From NCBI RefSeq assembly GCF_000383595.1, contig NZ_KB911581.1, forward strand, positions 8,515,519 to 8,579,518: DNA of 64,000 nt, in the 5' to 3' direction. The notes beneath the pieces were generated by a model, which was given only the letters and a program-made list of their open reading frames with translations, made no database searches and had not been told where the DNA came from. The translations under genes and the position numbers were made by a program. The DNA is from Streptomyces bottropensis ATCC 25435. GTDB lineage: Bacteria; Actinomycetota; Actinomycetes; Streptomycetales; Streptomycetaceae. This document shows, one piece after another, positions 9,421-17,934 of the stretch (positions are counted from its first letter, which is position 1; the number at the start of each line of letters is the position of its first letter).

Positions 9421-9603
9421 ATGCAGCCCGTGGCCCCGAACTGGCGTACCAGCTCCTACACCGGGACGGAGAACTGCGTTGAAGTGGCCGACAACGACGC
9501 GCAGCACGTGATGGTTCGGGACACGAAGGCCCGCGACCGGGGGCTCATGGCCGTTCAGCGAACGGCCTGGACGGCATTCGTGGAGTACGCCAAGCAGGGA
9601 TAG
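9421..9603 (+). CDS. DUF397 protein (WhiJ partner)
   Basis: 60 residues of the DUF397 family: NWRTSSYTGTENCVEVA near the N-terminus, VMVRDTKARDRG in the middle and AWTAFVEYAKQG at the end. These small proteins nearly always follow an HTH-DUF5753 gene and are proposed to bind it and modulate DNA binding. AGGAG sits 5 nt upstream of the ATG. It is the last gene of the plus-strand cluster and is followed by a strong terminator. Confidence 0.9.
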   Translation: MQPVAPNWRTSSYTGTENCVEVADNDAQHVMVRDTKARDRGLMAVQRTAWTAFVEYAKQG

Positions 9604-9726
9604 TGCTGACGGTGTTCGGCCGGCTCTCTGAGGCGAGCAGGTTCGTAAGTCTTCCACCCGCCCGGCGCGCCCGCTGCCGTTCCGAGCGAAGCCGAAGCTG
9701 TGCGGCTGAGCCAAGCCGTAGGAACT

Positions 9727-9759
9727 GATGGCCTCGCCGCCGCGAGCGGCGAGGCCATC
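9727..9759. terminator. bidirectional terminator hairpin
   Basis: Perfect 14-bp stem GATGGCCTCGCCGC with a CGCGA loop. It lies between the plus-strand DUF397 gene and the minus-strand relaxase, so it can serve both converging units. Confidence 0.8.
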
Positions 9760-9802
9760 CATCTGATTTGGCCATGCCGGATGGGCACACTGCGCTTGGT
9801 AC

Positions 9803-11518
9803 CTACCGGCGCTGTCGGTGCTGCTGTTCGGTAGGTGATGAAGTCACCGCCGGCATCCGACCATTTCCGGTCTGCTGAGCGGGGACCGAGCCTGCCATGG
9901 TCGACTGCAGGCGGGCGGCTTCGGCACGGCGGTTCGGCGCTGGGTTTCGGCCGGTGTGCTGGATGCGGGTGATGAGGACGCGGCCGGGCTGTCGTGCGGT
10001 GGTCAGCTCGCGCTGGGCAGCGGCGTCCTTGAGGAGCTGGTGGGGTTGGTGGCCGCGGGCTTCGGCGTCGGCGAGGACGGTGGCGAGCGCGGGCCAGGCC
10101 GGGTCGGCGAGGATTCGCTCGGCGTGGTCGGGGACGGCTGCTCGTACGTCGCTGGCCAGGGTGCGGCGGGCCTGCTCCCTGGGCGGCCGGGCTGTGAGTC
10201 CGGCGAGCACCGGTGCGATGGCATGGTCGGCAGCGCTCTGGAGGTGCCGGACGGCCTCGCGGGCGGCGTCGGCCTGGTGGGCGTGGTTCTTCGCGTCGTG
10301 CCAGCGCCCGGCGACGATGGTGGCCCAGACGAGGGCTGCGACCAGGGCGGCGAGTGCGCTGCCGTCGGGGCCGGTGGCGGTGTGGACGATGTCGCGTGCC
10401 GCGCTGCGCAGGGCGTGGGCGGCACGGTCTTCCGCCCGGACCTGGGAGCGCTGGGCTCGGGCGAACGCCTTGGAGGCGGCCCGGAGTTCGGCGCGCAGAT
10501 GGGCGGGTGCCTTCTGGGCGGTGGCTTCCAGGAGTTCGCCGAGGGCGGCGATGTGGGCCTGGGCGTGGGTGTCGTCGGCGAGGCCGGTGTGGAGGGTGTC
10601 GAGGGCGTCGGTGGCTTGGTGCCAGGGGGTGCTGGGGTGGTTGCGGCGGGCGGTGGGGTGTTCTTCGGGCCGGCTGGATTCGAGGCGGGCGGTGATTTTG
10701 GGCAGGGAGAGGTCGGGGGAGATCTTGCTTCCGGGGTGGTAGATCTGCTCGCCGGCCTCGTTGACGTCACCAGGACGGCCAGCTGCATACCCCAGGAGGT
10801 CCCCTGACGGGCCGCGCCGGACCTGGACCTCGACGCCGGTGGCTTGCAGATAGGCGATGAATTCCTCGGCGCCTGTCACGTGGGGGATGGCGGCACGGAT
10901 GCGGTCCTGGAGCCAGGCGGGGCTGGGCTGGTCCCAGCCGAGGCGTTCGGCCTTGTGCATCTCGGCCTGGGTGGGGCGGCGGGCGCCGGTGCGGTCGCCC
11001 TTCCTTAGCTGGCGCAGCCCGTAGTCCTTCTCGATCTCGCGGCAGGCGTCGCCGACGCGGATGCCGCTGTCGTGGAGTTTGGGGCGGCGGCCGTCTTCGC
11101 GGACGGTGGTGGCGAGGATGTGGATGTGGTCGTCGGCGTGGCGTACGGCGATCCAGCGGCAGGCCAGGTCGTCACCGGTCGGAGCGATGCCTGCGGCCTG
11201 GACGATGCGCTGGGCGATCTCGCCCCACTCGGCGTCGGAGAGGTAGCGGTCCTCGGGGGCGGCGCGGACCGGGCAGTGCCAGACGTGGTCGGTGACCGGC
11301 TTGCCGAACTCGCTGTTGCGCAAGGAGACCGGCTCATCGAGGTAGTGGCCGAGTTCGGTGAGGGTGGCGTTCTCGTCGCGGCCGGGGTCGGGCATGCCGA
11401 GCATCGCGAAGCCGGCCACGATGTGCGGGTCGAAGTGCTCGTCGTGGGTTCCGCGGCCGTAGAGGTAGGCGAGCAGTCCGCGGGTATTGGCCCCGGCCGG
11501 TTTGATGGCGGCGATCAC
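9803..11518 (-). CDS. relaxase/mobilization nuclease (MobA/VirD2-like)
   Basis: 571 residues. The N-terminal 200 residues form a relaxase domain. Candidate nucleophile tyrosines lie at about 18-20 (LLAYLYGRG). Conserved histidines lie in DHVWHCPV (about 78-81), and the metal-binding motif HADDHIH spans 127-133. The C-terminal half is Ala/Arg-rich with long helices and no clear domain. Relaxases nick at oriT and lead the strand during conjugative transfer. The ATG overlaps the TGA of the MobC gene (ATGA), so translation is coupled. This is the terminal gene of the mobilization operon and of the recognisable element on this side. Confidence 0.9.
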   Translation of the reverse strand: MIAAIKPAGANTRGLLAYLYGRGTHDEHFDPHIVAGFAMLGMPDPGRDENATLTELGHYLDEPVSLRNSEFGKPVTDHVWHCPVRAAPEDRYLSDAEWGEIAQRIVQAAGIAPTGDDLACRWIAVRHADDHIHILATTVREDGRRPKLHDSGIRVGDACREIEKDYGLRQLRKGDRTGARRPTQAEMHKAERLGWDQPSPAWLQDRIRAAIPHVTGAEEFIAYLQATGVEVQVRRGPSGDLLGYAAGRPGDVNEAGEQIYHPGSKISPDLSLPKITARLESSRPEEHPTARRNHPSTPWHQATDALDTLHTGLADDTHAQAHIAALGELLEATAQKAPAHLRAELRAASKAFARAQRSQVRAEDRAAHALRSAARDIVHTATGPDGSALAALVAALVWATIVAGRWHDAKNHAHQADAAREAVRHLQSAADHAIAPVLAGLTARPPREQARRTLASDVRAAVPDHAERILADPAWPALATVLADAEARGHQPHQLLKDAAAQRELTTARQPGRVLITRIQHTGRNPAPNRRAEAARLQSTMAGSVPAQQTGNGRMPAVTSSPTEQQHRQRR

Positions 11519-12240
11519 GCGGATGCCTCCGTCTCTAGATCGGCGGGCTGGCGCAGGGCTTCGGCGATCAGCTCCAGCAGGTGGTGGAGATCGGCGAGGC
11601 GTTGGCGTATGTCGGGTGGGGTGTGGTCGCTGTTGAGGGCGCGGGCGATCTGGTTGACGTTGACGCCGATCCGGTTGAGCTGGCGCAGGACCTGGGCGCG
11701 AAAGTGGTGGGTGCGGCGGCGGTCTTCGGACAGGGGCAGGTTGGCGGTGAACCGGCCGGTGAGGAAGGCGAGGACGATGTCGGCGGCGAAGCCGGAGTCG
11801 CCCTTGTAGCCGTGCTCGGCAGCGGTCTGCTGGAGGCGGGCTCGCTGGTCGCCGGTGAAGCGCAGCGGGCCGACACGGTCGTTGCGCTTGGTGCCGGTGA
11901 AGCGGCGGATCGTGGGCTGCACGCTCTGCACGGCAGGCTCGCCGGCGGCGACGGCTGCGGGGCGCAGGACGGCTTGCTGGACGGAGTGGAGCGTATCCGG
12001 GTCGGGGCCGCCCTCGGCTCCGACCCCCTGGTCCGGCGCCCCCTGGCGCTGGGCCGTCTCCGCCACCCCCGGGGCGGAGACCCCCGAAGTCCGGCCTTGA
12101 GTCGGACTCGGGGTACTACTGGCTCCGCCAGGGGCAGCCCGTCCGAACGCCTGCCGCAAACGCCCCATCAGCGTGGGGGACTTCGTCAGCGGCAGCGGCT
12201 CGTCGGGAGTGTGGTCGGAGCGGTGCGGGTCGTGCGTCAC
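11515..12240 (-). CDS. MobC-type mobilization accessory protein
   Basis: 241 residues. The N-terminal 100 are low-complexity and Pro/Ala-rich. The C-terminal part carries the MobC/ribbon-helix-helix-like region (RLQQTAAEHGYKGDSGF, LRQLNRIGVNVNQIARALN, LHHLLELIAEALR). MobC proteins bind oriT beside the relaxase and help open the nick region. I chose GTG at 12240 for its upstream GGAGA; the longer ATG at 12318 lacks a ribosome site. The stop overlaps the relaxase start by 4 nt. Confidence 0.85.
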   Translation of the reverse strand: MTHDPHRSDHTPDEPLPLTKSPTLMGRLRQAFGRAAPGGASSTPSPTQGRTSGVSAPGVAETAQRQGAPDQGVGAEGGPDPDTLHSVQQAVLRPAAVAAGEPAVQSVQPTIRRFTGTKRNDRVGPLRFTGDQRARLQQTAAEHGYKGDSGFAADIVLAFLTGRFTANLPLSEDRRRTHHFRAQVLRQLNRIGVNVNQIARALNSDHTPPDIRQRLADLHHLLELIAEALRQPADLETEASA

Positions 12241-12410
12241 GGGCGGTTCTCCGGAAGGGGCGGGGGCAGGCTGGTCGACGGGGAAGGACTGGCGGAGTGC
12301 TGGTGGCCAGCACGCCATCCACAGGTGTGGATAAGTGGGCGGTGAGCGGTGTGGTGGTCGGCTGGCCGGGGTGACCGGAAGGGGTTCCGGTCACCCCGCT
12401 GGGTTTCCGG

Positions 12411-13214
12411 TCAGCCCGCGCTCGGACCAGTCTTGGCGGCGGCCTCGATTTCGGGCCGGAGGATCTCCATCACCTCGGTCTGCCGCTGACTGCCGATCGT
12501 CAGGTCCCTGTCCTTGACGGCATTCCGGAGAAGGGAGCGGCTGAGTGTGCCGTGCTCAGCGAGGGCGATCCGGCCGATCTCCACGAGCTCCGCGAGCGTG
12601 GCCTTGGGCGGACGACCACCGCTCGGCTTGCTCTCCGAAACCTCGAGCGGTGGTTCCGTCGGCCGGACGGAACCGGCAGCCTGAGGCTCAGCGGGCCGGA
12701 CCGGCTCGGCCGGTGGCTCAGCGGGCCTGGCGGGCGCGGTGACCGGTGGTTCCGGCAACTGGAAGGGTGCGGCGTCCCAGTGGTCGGCAGGTTGGTCGAC
12801 CACTTGGTGGATCTGCCGCATCAGGACGCCGAAGGCCAGCAGTGCGGCAGTCGGGGGAACCGCGGCGACCACGTAGTCGAGGAGGGGCACAGTGCTGGCG
12901 TTGCCTGTGCCGCTGACCCCGGCCACGTTGAGTGCGATGGAGCCGACCGATCCGGTGGCGGTGAGGGCGATCGCCCAGCCGTCGGTCACCCGGCGCAGGC
13001 CCGCGCGGAGCATGAGCAGTTCGCCCGCGACGATGAACGCGTCCAAGGTCGCGGGCCAGGCCCACTGGCGGACCGGGGAGCTCTTGAGGCCGTGCTGTCC
13101 GGCGACCTCGGCGAGGTGCGCGTAGGACAGCCAGAACCCGCCGGCGGTGAGTGCCACGATGACGACTCCGGCCGCGACGAGCGCGTACCGCTCGGCCGCC
13201 TGCTTGGTCGTCAT
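12411..13214 (-). CDS. DUF2637 membrane protein of the integrated element
   Basis: 267 residues. Four hydrophobic segments occupy about residues 10-150 (LVAAGVVIVALTAGGFWLSY first, then three more). A Pro/Glu-rich linker and a C-terminal domain with a winged-helix-like look follow (LAELVEIGRIALAEHGTLSR, RQTEVMEILRPEIEAA). DUF2637 proteins are common on actinomycete plasmids and integrative elements, where they resemble Spd/Kil-type transfer accessories. ATG 13214 has GGAGGG at good spacing. It lies upstream of mobC in the same direction with a 170-bp gap. Confidence 0.8.
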   Translation of the reverse strand: MTTKQAAERYALVAAGVVIVALTAGGFWLSYAHLAEVAGQHGLKSSPVRQWAWPATLDAFIVAGELLMLRAGLRRVTDGWAIALTATGSVGSIALNVAGVSGTGNASTVPLLDYVVAAVPPTAALLAFGVLMRQIHQVVDQPADHWDAAPFQLPEPPVTAPARPAEPPAEPVRPAEPQAAGSVRPTEPPLEVSESKPSGGRPPKATLAELVEIGRIALAEHGTLSRSLLRNAVKDRDLTIGSQRQTEVMEILRPEIEAAAKTGPSAG

Positions 13215-13665
13215 CGGCCGCCCTCCATCGGGGCGATGGTCCCGGTGGGTGGGTGTGGAGAGGGTGGTCAAGCGGGGTTCTCCTGGGGGTGATGGCGTGG
13301 TCCGTCTTTGCCGTCTTGGCCGTTGCATGCGCAGGTCAGGGCCGGTACGGCAGGAGGGCTGGTGTTCCGTCCTGGCGGCGCCGGCGCGTCCTGGGGGCAC
13401 ACACGGGCGACGGGTGCTGCGGTTCGGTGGCCACGGACGAATCGCATCCGTCTTGCCGTCCCGGCCGACAGCGTCGTGACCTGCGGTGATACGGCGGGGA
13501 CGCCCGAGACGGCACAAGACGGATCCGGGCAGCGTCCGGTTGGTGGCAACGCGGCCTTCGTGATCGCGTTGCCGTCTTGCCCCCGGTTTCCGTCCCGGCC
13601 GCACGCCTTTTGACCTGCGGGATCACGGCAGGGACGGCAGGGACGGTCACCGGGGGATGCGGGGC
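13215..13665. repeat. repeat-rich non-coding block, candidate replication or transfer origin
   Basis: 451 bp with no credible gene between two element genes. Two imperfect direct copies of a 60-70 bp block are visible at about 13445-13502 and 13565-13636. Each contains CCGTCTTGCC, CGTCCCGGCCG and TGACCTGCGG followed by GGGACG. Further CCGTCTTG copies occur near 13300-13320 and, inverted, near 13513. GACGGCAGG repeats sit at 13628-13646. Iteron-like arrays of this kind are expected at a plasmid origin or as binding sites for an element-encoded protein; this is inference. Confidence 0.45.
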
Positions 13666-14952
13666 TCAGCCCGAGGCTGGGGCGGTCGGCTCGGCGTTCA
13701 CTGAGTGAACGGTGGGGCAGTAGCGCCGCCACGCGTCGAGGAACTTGTTGCGCATGTAGCCCTTGCGCTGGGTGCCGTCGGCGAGGCGGACGTTGCCGGG
13801 CTTGATGTCGTACCAGCGCAGCATCGCCGCCAGTTCGCGGGCGCTCAGCCCGCTGCGCCCCCATTCCGCCCACGGGCTCTCGGCGTTCTGACGCAGGTGG
13901 TGCAGCAGTTCGTCCGTGGAGAGGCTGTCGACCTCGCGCTGGGCGACGAAGACCCTGCGGATGTCGGCGAGGATCCGGGCCTCACCGGGCTGGTCCTCCT
14001 CCGCCTCGACCTCCGCGGCCACCATCCCCGCACACGCCGCCCGAGCCCGGCGGGGCCAGGACCCGGCGGCCAGGTCAGCGACGGTGATCAAGGGCTCCCA
14101 GGTGTCGGCAGCCCGGTCCTCCACCGGCATGTCCGGCTCCAGATCCGCAGCCTCGTCCAGCAGTGGCCTGGACCAGGCGGCGATACGGTCCCGCAGATCA
14201 TGGAGTCCTGGGATGTCACGGCGCGAGCGGAACGGCTTGACGCTCTCGCCCTCGGCCCGGCGACGCATCCGTACCACGACCGACCGGTCCATGATCGTGT
14301 CGGGCAGGTCGCCGATCCCCGCCAGGGCGGCCATGGCGAAGGTGGCGAACCGGTGCGGGGTGTGGTCGTTGCCGACTACCCGGGTGACGTAGCGGTTGCG
14401 CTGGTGGCCGGCGTTGAGCAGGCCGCGCATCTCCTCGTTCTTCTCTGCCTGCTTCGGCGTGCCGAAGATGGTGTCCGCCTCGTCCACCAGCAGGGTGGGC
14501 GGCTCATCGGTGATGGAGCGGAAGATCGCCGCCGGGGTGGTGTTGATGGTGAGCATCGGCTCGTGGACCGTCTCGGTCAGCACGTCCAGCAGCCGTGACT
14601 TGCCGCACCGCTTCGCCGGCCCCACCACCGCCAGGCGCGGGGCGTGCTGCCACGCGGGCTGCAGATGCGTCGCCGCCACCCACAACGTGACCGCGTCCAG
14701 CGCCTGCGAGGAGGGCAGGATCACGAACTGGGCTATGTGGGCACGCAGTTCGTCCAGCAGCTCAGAGCCGTACGTCGGCTCCGGGTCTGGCACCGCCTCC
14801 TCGGCGGGCTGATCCACCGGAACCGTACCCGGCGCCCGCTCATCGGCCTCCGGGCCGGCTTCGGGCGCGTGGCCGGGCCGGCCGGGCACCGCGACCGTCG
14901 GCCATGCCGCTTTGCCGGGTGCGGAATGCGGCTCGGGTGTCGTAGGTTGCAC
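13666..14952 (-). CDS. DUF3631 protein, P-loop ATPase of the element
   Basis: 428 residues. A Walker A-like GPAKRCGKS (about 111-119) and Walker B LLVDEAD (about 154-160) show a nucleotide-binding fold. They are followed by MDRSVVVRMRRR and the DUF3631 C-terminal region (LSARELAAMLRWYDIKPGNVR, KGYMRNKFLDAWRRYCP). Homologues occur on plasmids, phages and integrative elements, often with primase domains, so a DNA replication or maintenance role is likely but unproven. GTG 14952 follows AAGGAG. The upstream in-frame extension is unlikely to be coding. It lies next to the iteron-like block, which fits a replication protein. Confidence 0.85.
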   Translation of the reverse strand: MQPTTPEPHSAPGKAAWPTVAVPGRPGHAPEAGPEADERAPGTVPVDQPAEEAVPDPEPTYGSELLDELRAHIAQFVILPSSQALDAVTLWVAATHLQPAWQHAPRLAVVGPAKRCGKSRLLDVLTETVHEPMLTINTTPAAIFRSITDEPPTLLVDEADTIFGTPKQAEKNEEMRGLLNAGHQRNRYVTRVVGNDHTPHRFATFAMAALAGIGDLPDTIMDRSVVVRMRRRAEGESVKPFRSRRDIPGLHDLRDRIAAWSRPLLDEAADLEPDMPVEDRAADTWEPLITVADLAAGSWPRRARAACAGMVAAEVEAEEDQPGEARILADIRRVFVAQREVDSLSTDELLHHLRQNAESPWAEWGRSGLSARELAAMLRWYDIKPGNVRLADGTQRKGYMRNKFLDAWRRYCPTVHSVNAEPTAPASG

Positions 14953-15179
14953 AGGGCAGCTCCTTATTCGGTGACGTCGGGCATGCAGGCCCGACTCACG
15001 CAGGTCGTTCGTTGGAATGCGGGCAGTGGAGTGTGCGGAGCCTCCGGCGTTGGCGCGCCGGGGGCTTTCTCGCTTCCTGGGCCGGGGCGAGGGAACACGG
15101 ACAGTACGTCCACGCCCCGACACAGTCCAGCATTTCTGTGTCAGCTCAGCGCAGAACCGTTTGCTACGCTGCCCCGCTT

Positions 15180-15419
15180 TCACGCCGCCAGCCCGAGCAG
15201 CTCCAGCAGGTCTGCGGTCACGACCCGGTAGGCGTTGCCGAGCCGCAGCACCTTGCAGGGATAGGCGCCCCGCTTCGCCAGCTCATAGCCCTTGCTCCGC
15301 CCGAGCCCCAGAGCCCGGTTGCTTGTATCCAGTTCAATGGCCACGGGAAGCGCGAGCAGCTCTTCCCTACTCATCCCCTTCGAGCCCTTCGGCTGTCCGG
15401 TTGTCGCGTCTTCGCGCAT
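15180..15419 (-). CDS. xis: excisionase-like helix-turn-helix protein
   Basis: 79 residues with a MerR/excisionase-type winged helix: ALGLGRSKGYELAKRGAYPCKVLRLGNAYRVV. Small proteins of this type direct excision by the element's tyrosine recombinase. ATG 15419 has AAAGGGG upstream; MSREELL at 15374 is an alternative start. It is divergent from the XRE regulator 96 bp away, an arrangement usual for xis and the immunity repressor. The gap to the DUF3631 gene is 227 bp, so the two may have separate promoters. Confidence 0.8.
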   Translation of the reverse strand: MREDATTGQPKGSKGMSREELLALPVAIELDTSNRALGLGRSKGYELAKRGAYPCKVLRLGNAYRVVTADLLELLGLAA

Positions 15420-15503
15420 GTAGTGCGCCCCTTTCGGTACAGCCCTCGGCGAACATGCCCGCCACGTCCGGCTCCAGGCGTGTTCCAACCATCATGACCA
15501 AGC

Positions 15504-15523
15504 TAATGTGTCTTCATGACACA
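15504..15523 (+). promoter_or_regulatory. leaderless promoter and palindromic operator over the XRE start codon
   Basis: TGTGTC-N5-GACACA (15507-15523) spans the ATG at 15516. A -10-like TAATGT (15504-15509) would place the transcript start at the ATG itself, and there is no ribosome binding site. A repressor bound here would block its own transcription. The promoter call is inference from spacing. Confidence 0.5.
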
Positions 15524-16196
15524 ACGCGGTGTGGATGCTGATGAGGACGACTTCCCGGAGTGGGCGGATCGGATCAAGGCCAACGTGGCCGGCGAAGTTC
15601 GGCGGAGAAGGAAGGAGATGGGATGGAGCGCACAGGACCTCGCGGATCAGTGCGAGCGGCTGGGGCATCCCATCCCGCGCAACGTGATCGCCAACATGGA
15701 GTCCGGGCGCAGGGCCAGCCTGCCGCTGGTGGACGTCATGGTCCTGGCGGCGGCCCTGGAGACGTACCCGGTCTGCCTGATCTTCCCGGTCGGCTACGTC
15801 GAGCGGACCCAGGAACTCCCCTTCCAGGACCTCATCCCCACCTGGGACGCCCTGCGGCGCTTCACCGGCGAGCAGGAAATGCCCATGTACGACGCGGGCC
15901 TGGTCCCCGACTTCGAGCACCACGCCAGCCTCGTACAAACCGCCCTCGCCGCGCTCGAAGAGGAAGAGCGTGCGAGGTTCGCGGCCAAGACCACCACCAG
16001 CCGCGCCCTGCAGGAAGAAGCCGAGCGCAAGCGGGCCAAGTACGCCGACCAGGCCATCTCCGCCAAGTACAGCCTCCGCCACCTCCGCCGCGAGCTCCGC
16101 GAGGAAGGCGCCACCCCACCCCATCTGCCACCCGCGCTGGGCGATGTCGATTCACCCGAAGAAGAACCCAACACCACCCCGGAGGAACGCCTTTGA
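15516..16196 (+). CDS. XRE-family regulator of the integrative element
   Basis: 226 residues. The HTH occupies about residues 22-80 (VRRRRKEMGWSAQDLADQC, VIANMESGRRASLPLVDVM). The C-terminal half is highly charged and probably coiled (LEEEERARFAAK, LRHLRRELREE). Position between a divergent excisionase and the integrase suggests a KorSA- or CI-like switch repressing excision and transfer. The TGA overlaps the TTG start of the integrase, so the two are coupled. No Shine-Dalgarno sequence precedes the ATG. Confidence 0.85.
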   Translation: MTQRGVDADEDDFPEWADRIKANVAGEVRRRRKEMGWSAQDLADQCERLGHPIPRNVIANMESGRRASLPLVDVMVLAAALETYPVCLIFPVGYVERTQELPFQDLIPTWDALRRFTGEQEMPMYDAGLVPDFEHHASLVQTALAALEEEERARFAAKTTTSRALQEEAERKRAKYADQAISAKYSLRHLRRELREEGATPPHLPPALGDVDSPEEEPNTTPEERL

Positions 16197-17806
16197 AAGG
16201 CTCCACCTACCGCCGCTGCTCCTGCCGTGACCCGAAGACCGGCAAGGAACTTGGCTCCTCCTGCCCCAAGCGCAGCAGCAGGAACCACTGCACCTACTCC
16301 ATACGCCAGGAGCTGCCGCCCCGCGAGGACGGCAGCCGACGGTCCTTCGCCCGGGGCGGGTACGCCAGCCTCAAGGCCGCCCAGGCCGAACTCGACCACG
16401 TACGCGCCCTCCTCGGGCTCGCCGAGCCGGACGACCCCGAGGGTGTCCAGCTGATCGCCGAGATGCTGGCCGAGGTCAGCCGCGACAAGCTGCCCCTCCC
16501 CGACGTCGAAGAAACGAGGCGGCGCCTCAATGCCGGCCAGGACCTCGTGGGCAGCCTCACTGTGGGCGAGTGGCTGGACCGGTGGCTCGCGGGCAAGCGC
16601 ATACGGAAGTCTGGCGTCAGCCGCTACGAGACCGACGTCCGCGTGCACCTCAAACCCCACATCGGCGAGCGGCGCCTCGACCGGCTGCGCGTGAGCCATC
16701 TCAGCGAGATGTTCACCGCCATCACCGACGCCAACGCCGAGATCCTGGAGCAGAACGCCCAGCGGCGCACGGCGGTCGAGGAGTTGGCGACCGTTCCGTG
16801 GAAGGGCGTGGAGAACCGGGCCCGCCGCACAGCCATGAAGGCGGCGATCGACGCGATGCCACCCTTCCGCCGCGTCACCGGGCCGTCCACACGCCAGCAC
16901 ATCAAGGCGACACTCCGCGCTGCCCTGAACGACGCTATCGGCCAGCAGATCATCACGTTCAACCCAGCGGCCCACGTCGAGATCGACCCCGTCCGCAAAC
17001 CGAAGGCCCTGGTGTGGACGGACGAGCGGGTCGCCCGGTGGCAACAGACCGGCGAGAAGCCCTCCCCCGTCATGGTCTGGACGCCGGAACAGACCGGTGC
17101 GTTCCTCGACTTCGTGGCCACGGACCGGCTGTACGCCATGTGGCATCTGATCGCCTTCCGCGGACTGCGTCGCGGTGAGGCATGCGGCCAGCCATGGTCG
17201 GAGACCAACCTCGACCGGCATTCCCTCACCGTCACCGGCCAACTCATCCAGGACGGATGGGAAGTCGAGGCGTCCGAACCGAAGACCGACAGCGGGTTCC
17301 GCGTCGTGGCCCTGGACGACGACACCGTCGGCGTGCTGGAGCGGCATCGCAAGCAGCAGGTGGCGGACCGCGAGGAGTGGGGAACAGCCTGGGTCGAGAC
17401 CGGGCTCGTCTTCACCCAGGAAGACGGCTCCTGGTTGCACCCCGGGAAGGTGACCGACCTCTTCGAGCGCCTCGTCGCCGCCTCCGGGCTCCCGCCGATC
17501 CGGCTGCACGACCTCCGCCACGGCGCGGCCACGCTCATGCTCGCCGCCGGCATCGACGTGAAGATCGTGTCGGACACGCTCGGGCACAGCGACACCCGAA
17601 TCACGCGGGACATCTACCAGAGCGTCCTGCCCCAGGTCGGCAAGAGCGCCGCCGAGGCCACCGCCAAGCTGGTCCCGCTTCAGCGGAGGACCGAGGCGGA
17701 GGAGGCCGCCCGCAAGGCGGCGAAGGCCGCCAAGAAGGCCAAGGACAAGGCGAAGGCCGAGGCCAGGGCCAAGAGGAAGGGCAAGCGGAAGAAGCCCAAG
17801 AAGTAG
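16193..17806 (+). CDS. int: site-specific tyrosine integrase
   Basis: 537 residues. An Arm-DNA-binding-like N-terminus (TYRRCSCRD) is followed by a SAM-like core-binding region (VGEWLDRWLAGKRIRKSGVS). The catalytic domain shows FRGLRRGEA (first Arg), LHDLRHGAATL (HxxR), GHSDTRIT and the nucleophile Tyr in RDIYQSV. The C-terminal 35 residues are almost all Lys/Ala/Arg, a non-specific DNA-binding tail. TTG at 16193 is preceded by GGAGG and overlaps the regulator stop. An open frame continues upstream but shadows the XRE gene. The enzyme should recombine attP with the tRNA-Thr gene immediately downstream. Confidence 0.93.
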   Translation: MKGSTYRRCSCRDPKTGKELGSSCPKRSSRNHCTYSIRQELPPREDGSRRSFARGGYASLKAAQAELDHVRALLGLAEPDDPEGVQLIAEMLAEVSRDKLPLPDVEETRRRLNAGQDLVGSLTVGEWLDRWLAGKRIRKSGVSRYETDVRVHLKPHIGERRLDRLRVSHLSEMFTAITDANAEILEQNAQRRTAVEELATVPWKGVENRARRTAMKAAIDAMPPFRRVTGPSTRQHIKATLRAALNDAIGQQIITFNPAAHVEIDPVRKPKALVWTDERVARWQQTGEKPSPVMVWTPEQTGAFLDFVATDRLYAMWHLIAFRGLRRGEACGQPWSETNLDRHSLTVTGQLIQDGWEVEASEPKTDSGFRVVALDDDTVGVLERHRKQQVADREEWGTAWVETGLVFTQEDGSWLHPGKVTDLFERLVAASGLPPIRLHDLRHGAATLMLAAGIDVKIVSDTLGHSDTRITRDIYQSVLPQVGKSAAEATAKLVPLQRRTEAEEAARKAAKAAKKAKDKAKAEARAKRKGKRKKPKK

Positions 17807-17895
17807 GGCGCCGGCCCGCTCCGCTCACGCATCGCTCACGCAAGCCATCCCACGGCTCCCCGGCCGTGTGCCGCACCATGCCCCGAGCAGCAGAA

Positions 17896-17928
17896 AACCC
17901 CAGGTCACGGGCTATGTGACCTGGGGTT
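17896..17928 (-). terminator. terminator of tRNA-Thr (and backstop for integrase)
   Basis: Perfect 13-bp stem AACCCCAGGTCAC with a 7-nt loop. On the minus strand it is followed by TTTT, so it reads as the terminator of the tRNA transcribed leftward. The integrase converges on it. Confidence 0.85.
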
Positions 17929-17934
17929 CCTCGG

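Larger units (their letters stand above)
9803..17934. mobile_element. tRNA-Thr-associated integrative mobilizable element (core seen)
   Basis: The span contains a mobilization and integration set in order: relaxase, MobC, DUF2637 membrane protein, repeat-rich non-coding block, DUF3631 ATPase, excisionase, XRE regulator and tyrosine integrase. It ends directly at the 3' end of a tRNA-Thr gene, a standard integration target. No FtsK/TraB-type DNA pump is present, so transfer would depend on the relaxase and perhaps a helper. The left boundary is unknown. I did not see a second copy of the tRNA 3' end in 1-17.9 kb, so the whiJ-like cluster and even the Rhs gene could also lie inside it. Confidence 0.75.

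Noticed and set aside
15560..16192. In-frame upstream extension of the integrase
   Set aside because: It overlaps the XRE gene completely, is Arg/Pro-rich and lacks a start with ribosome site; TTG 16193 has GGAGG.
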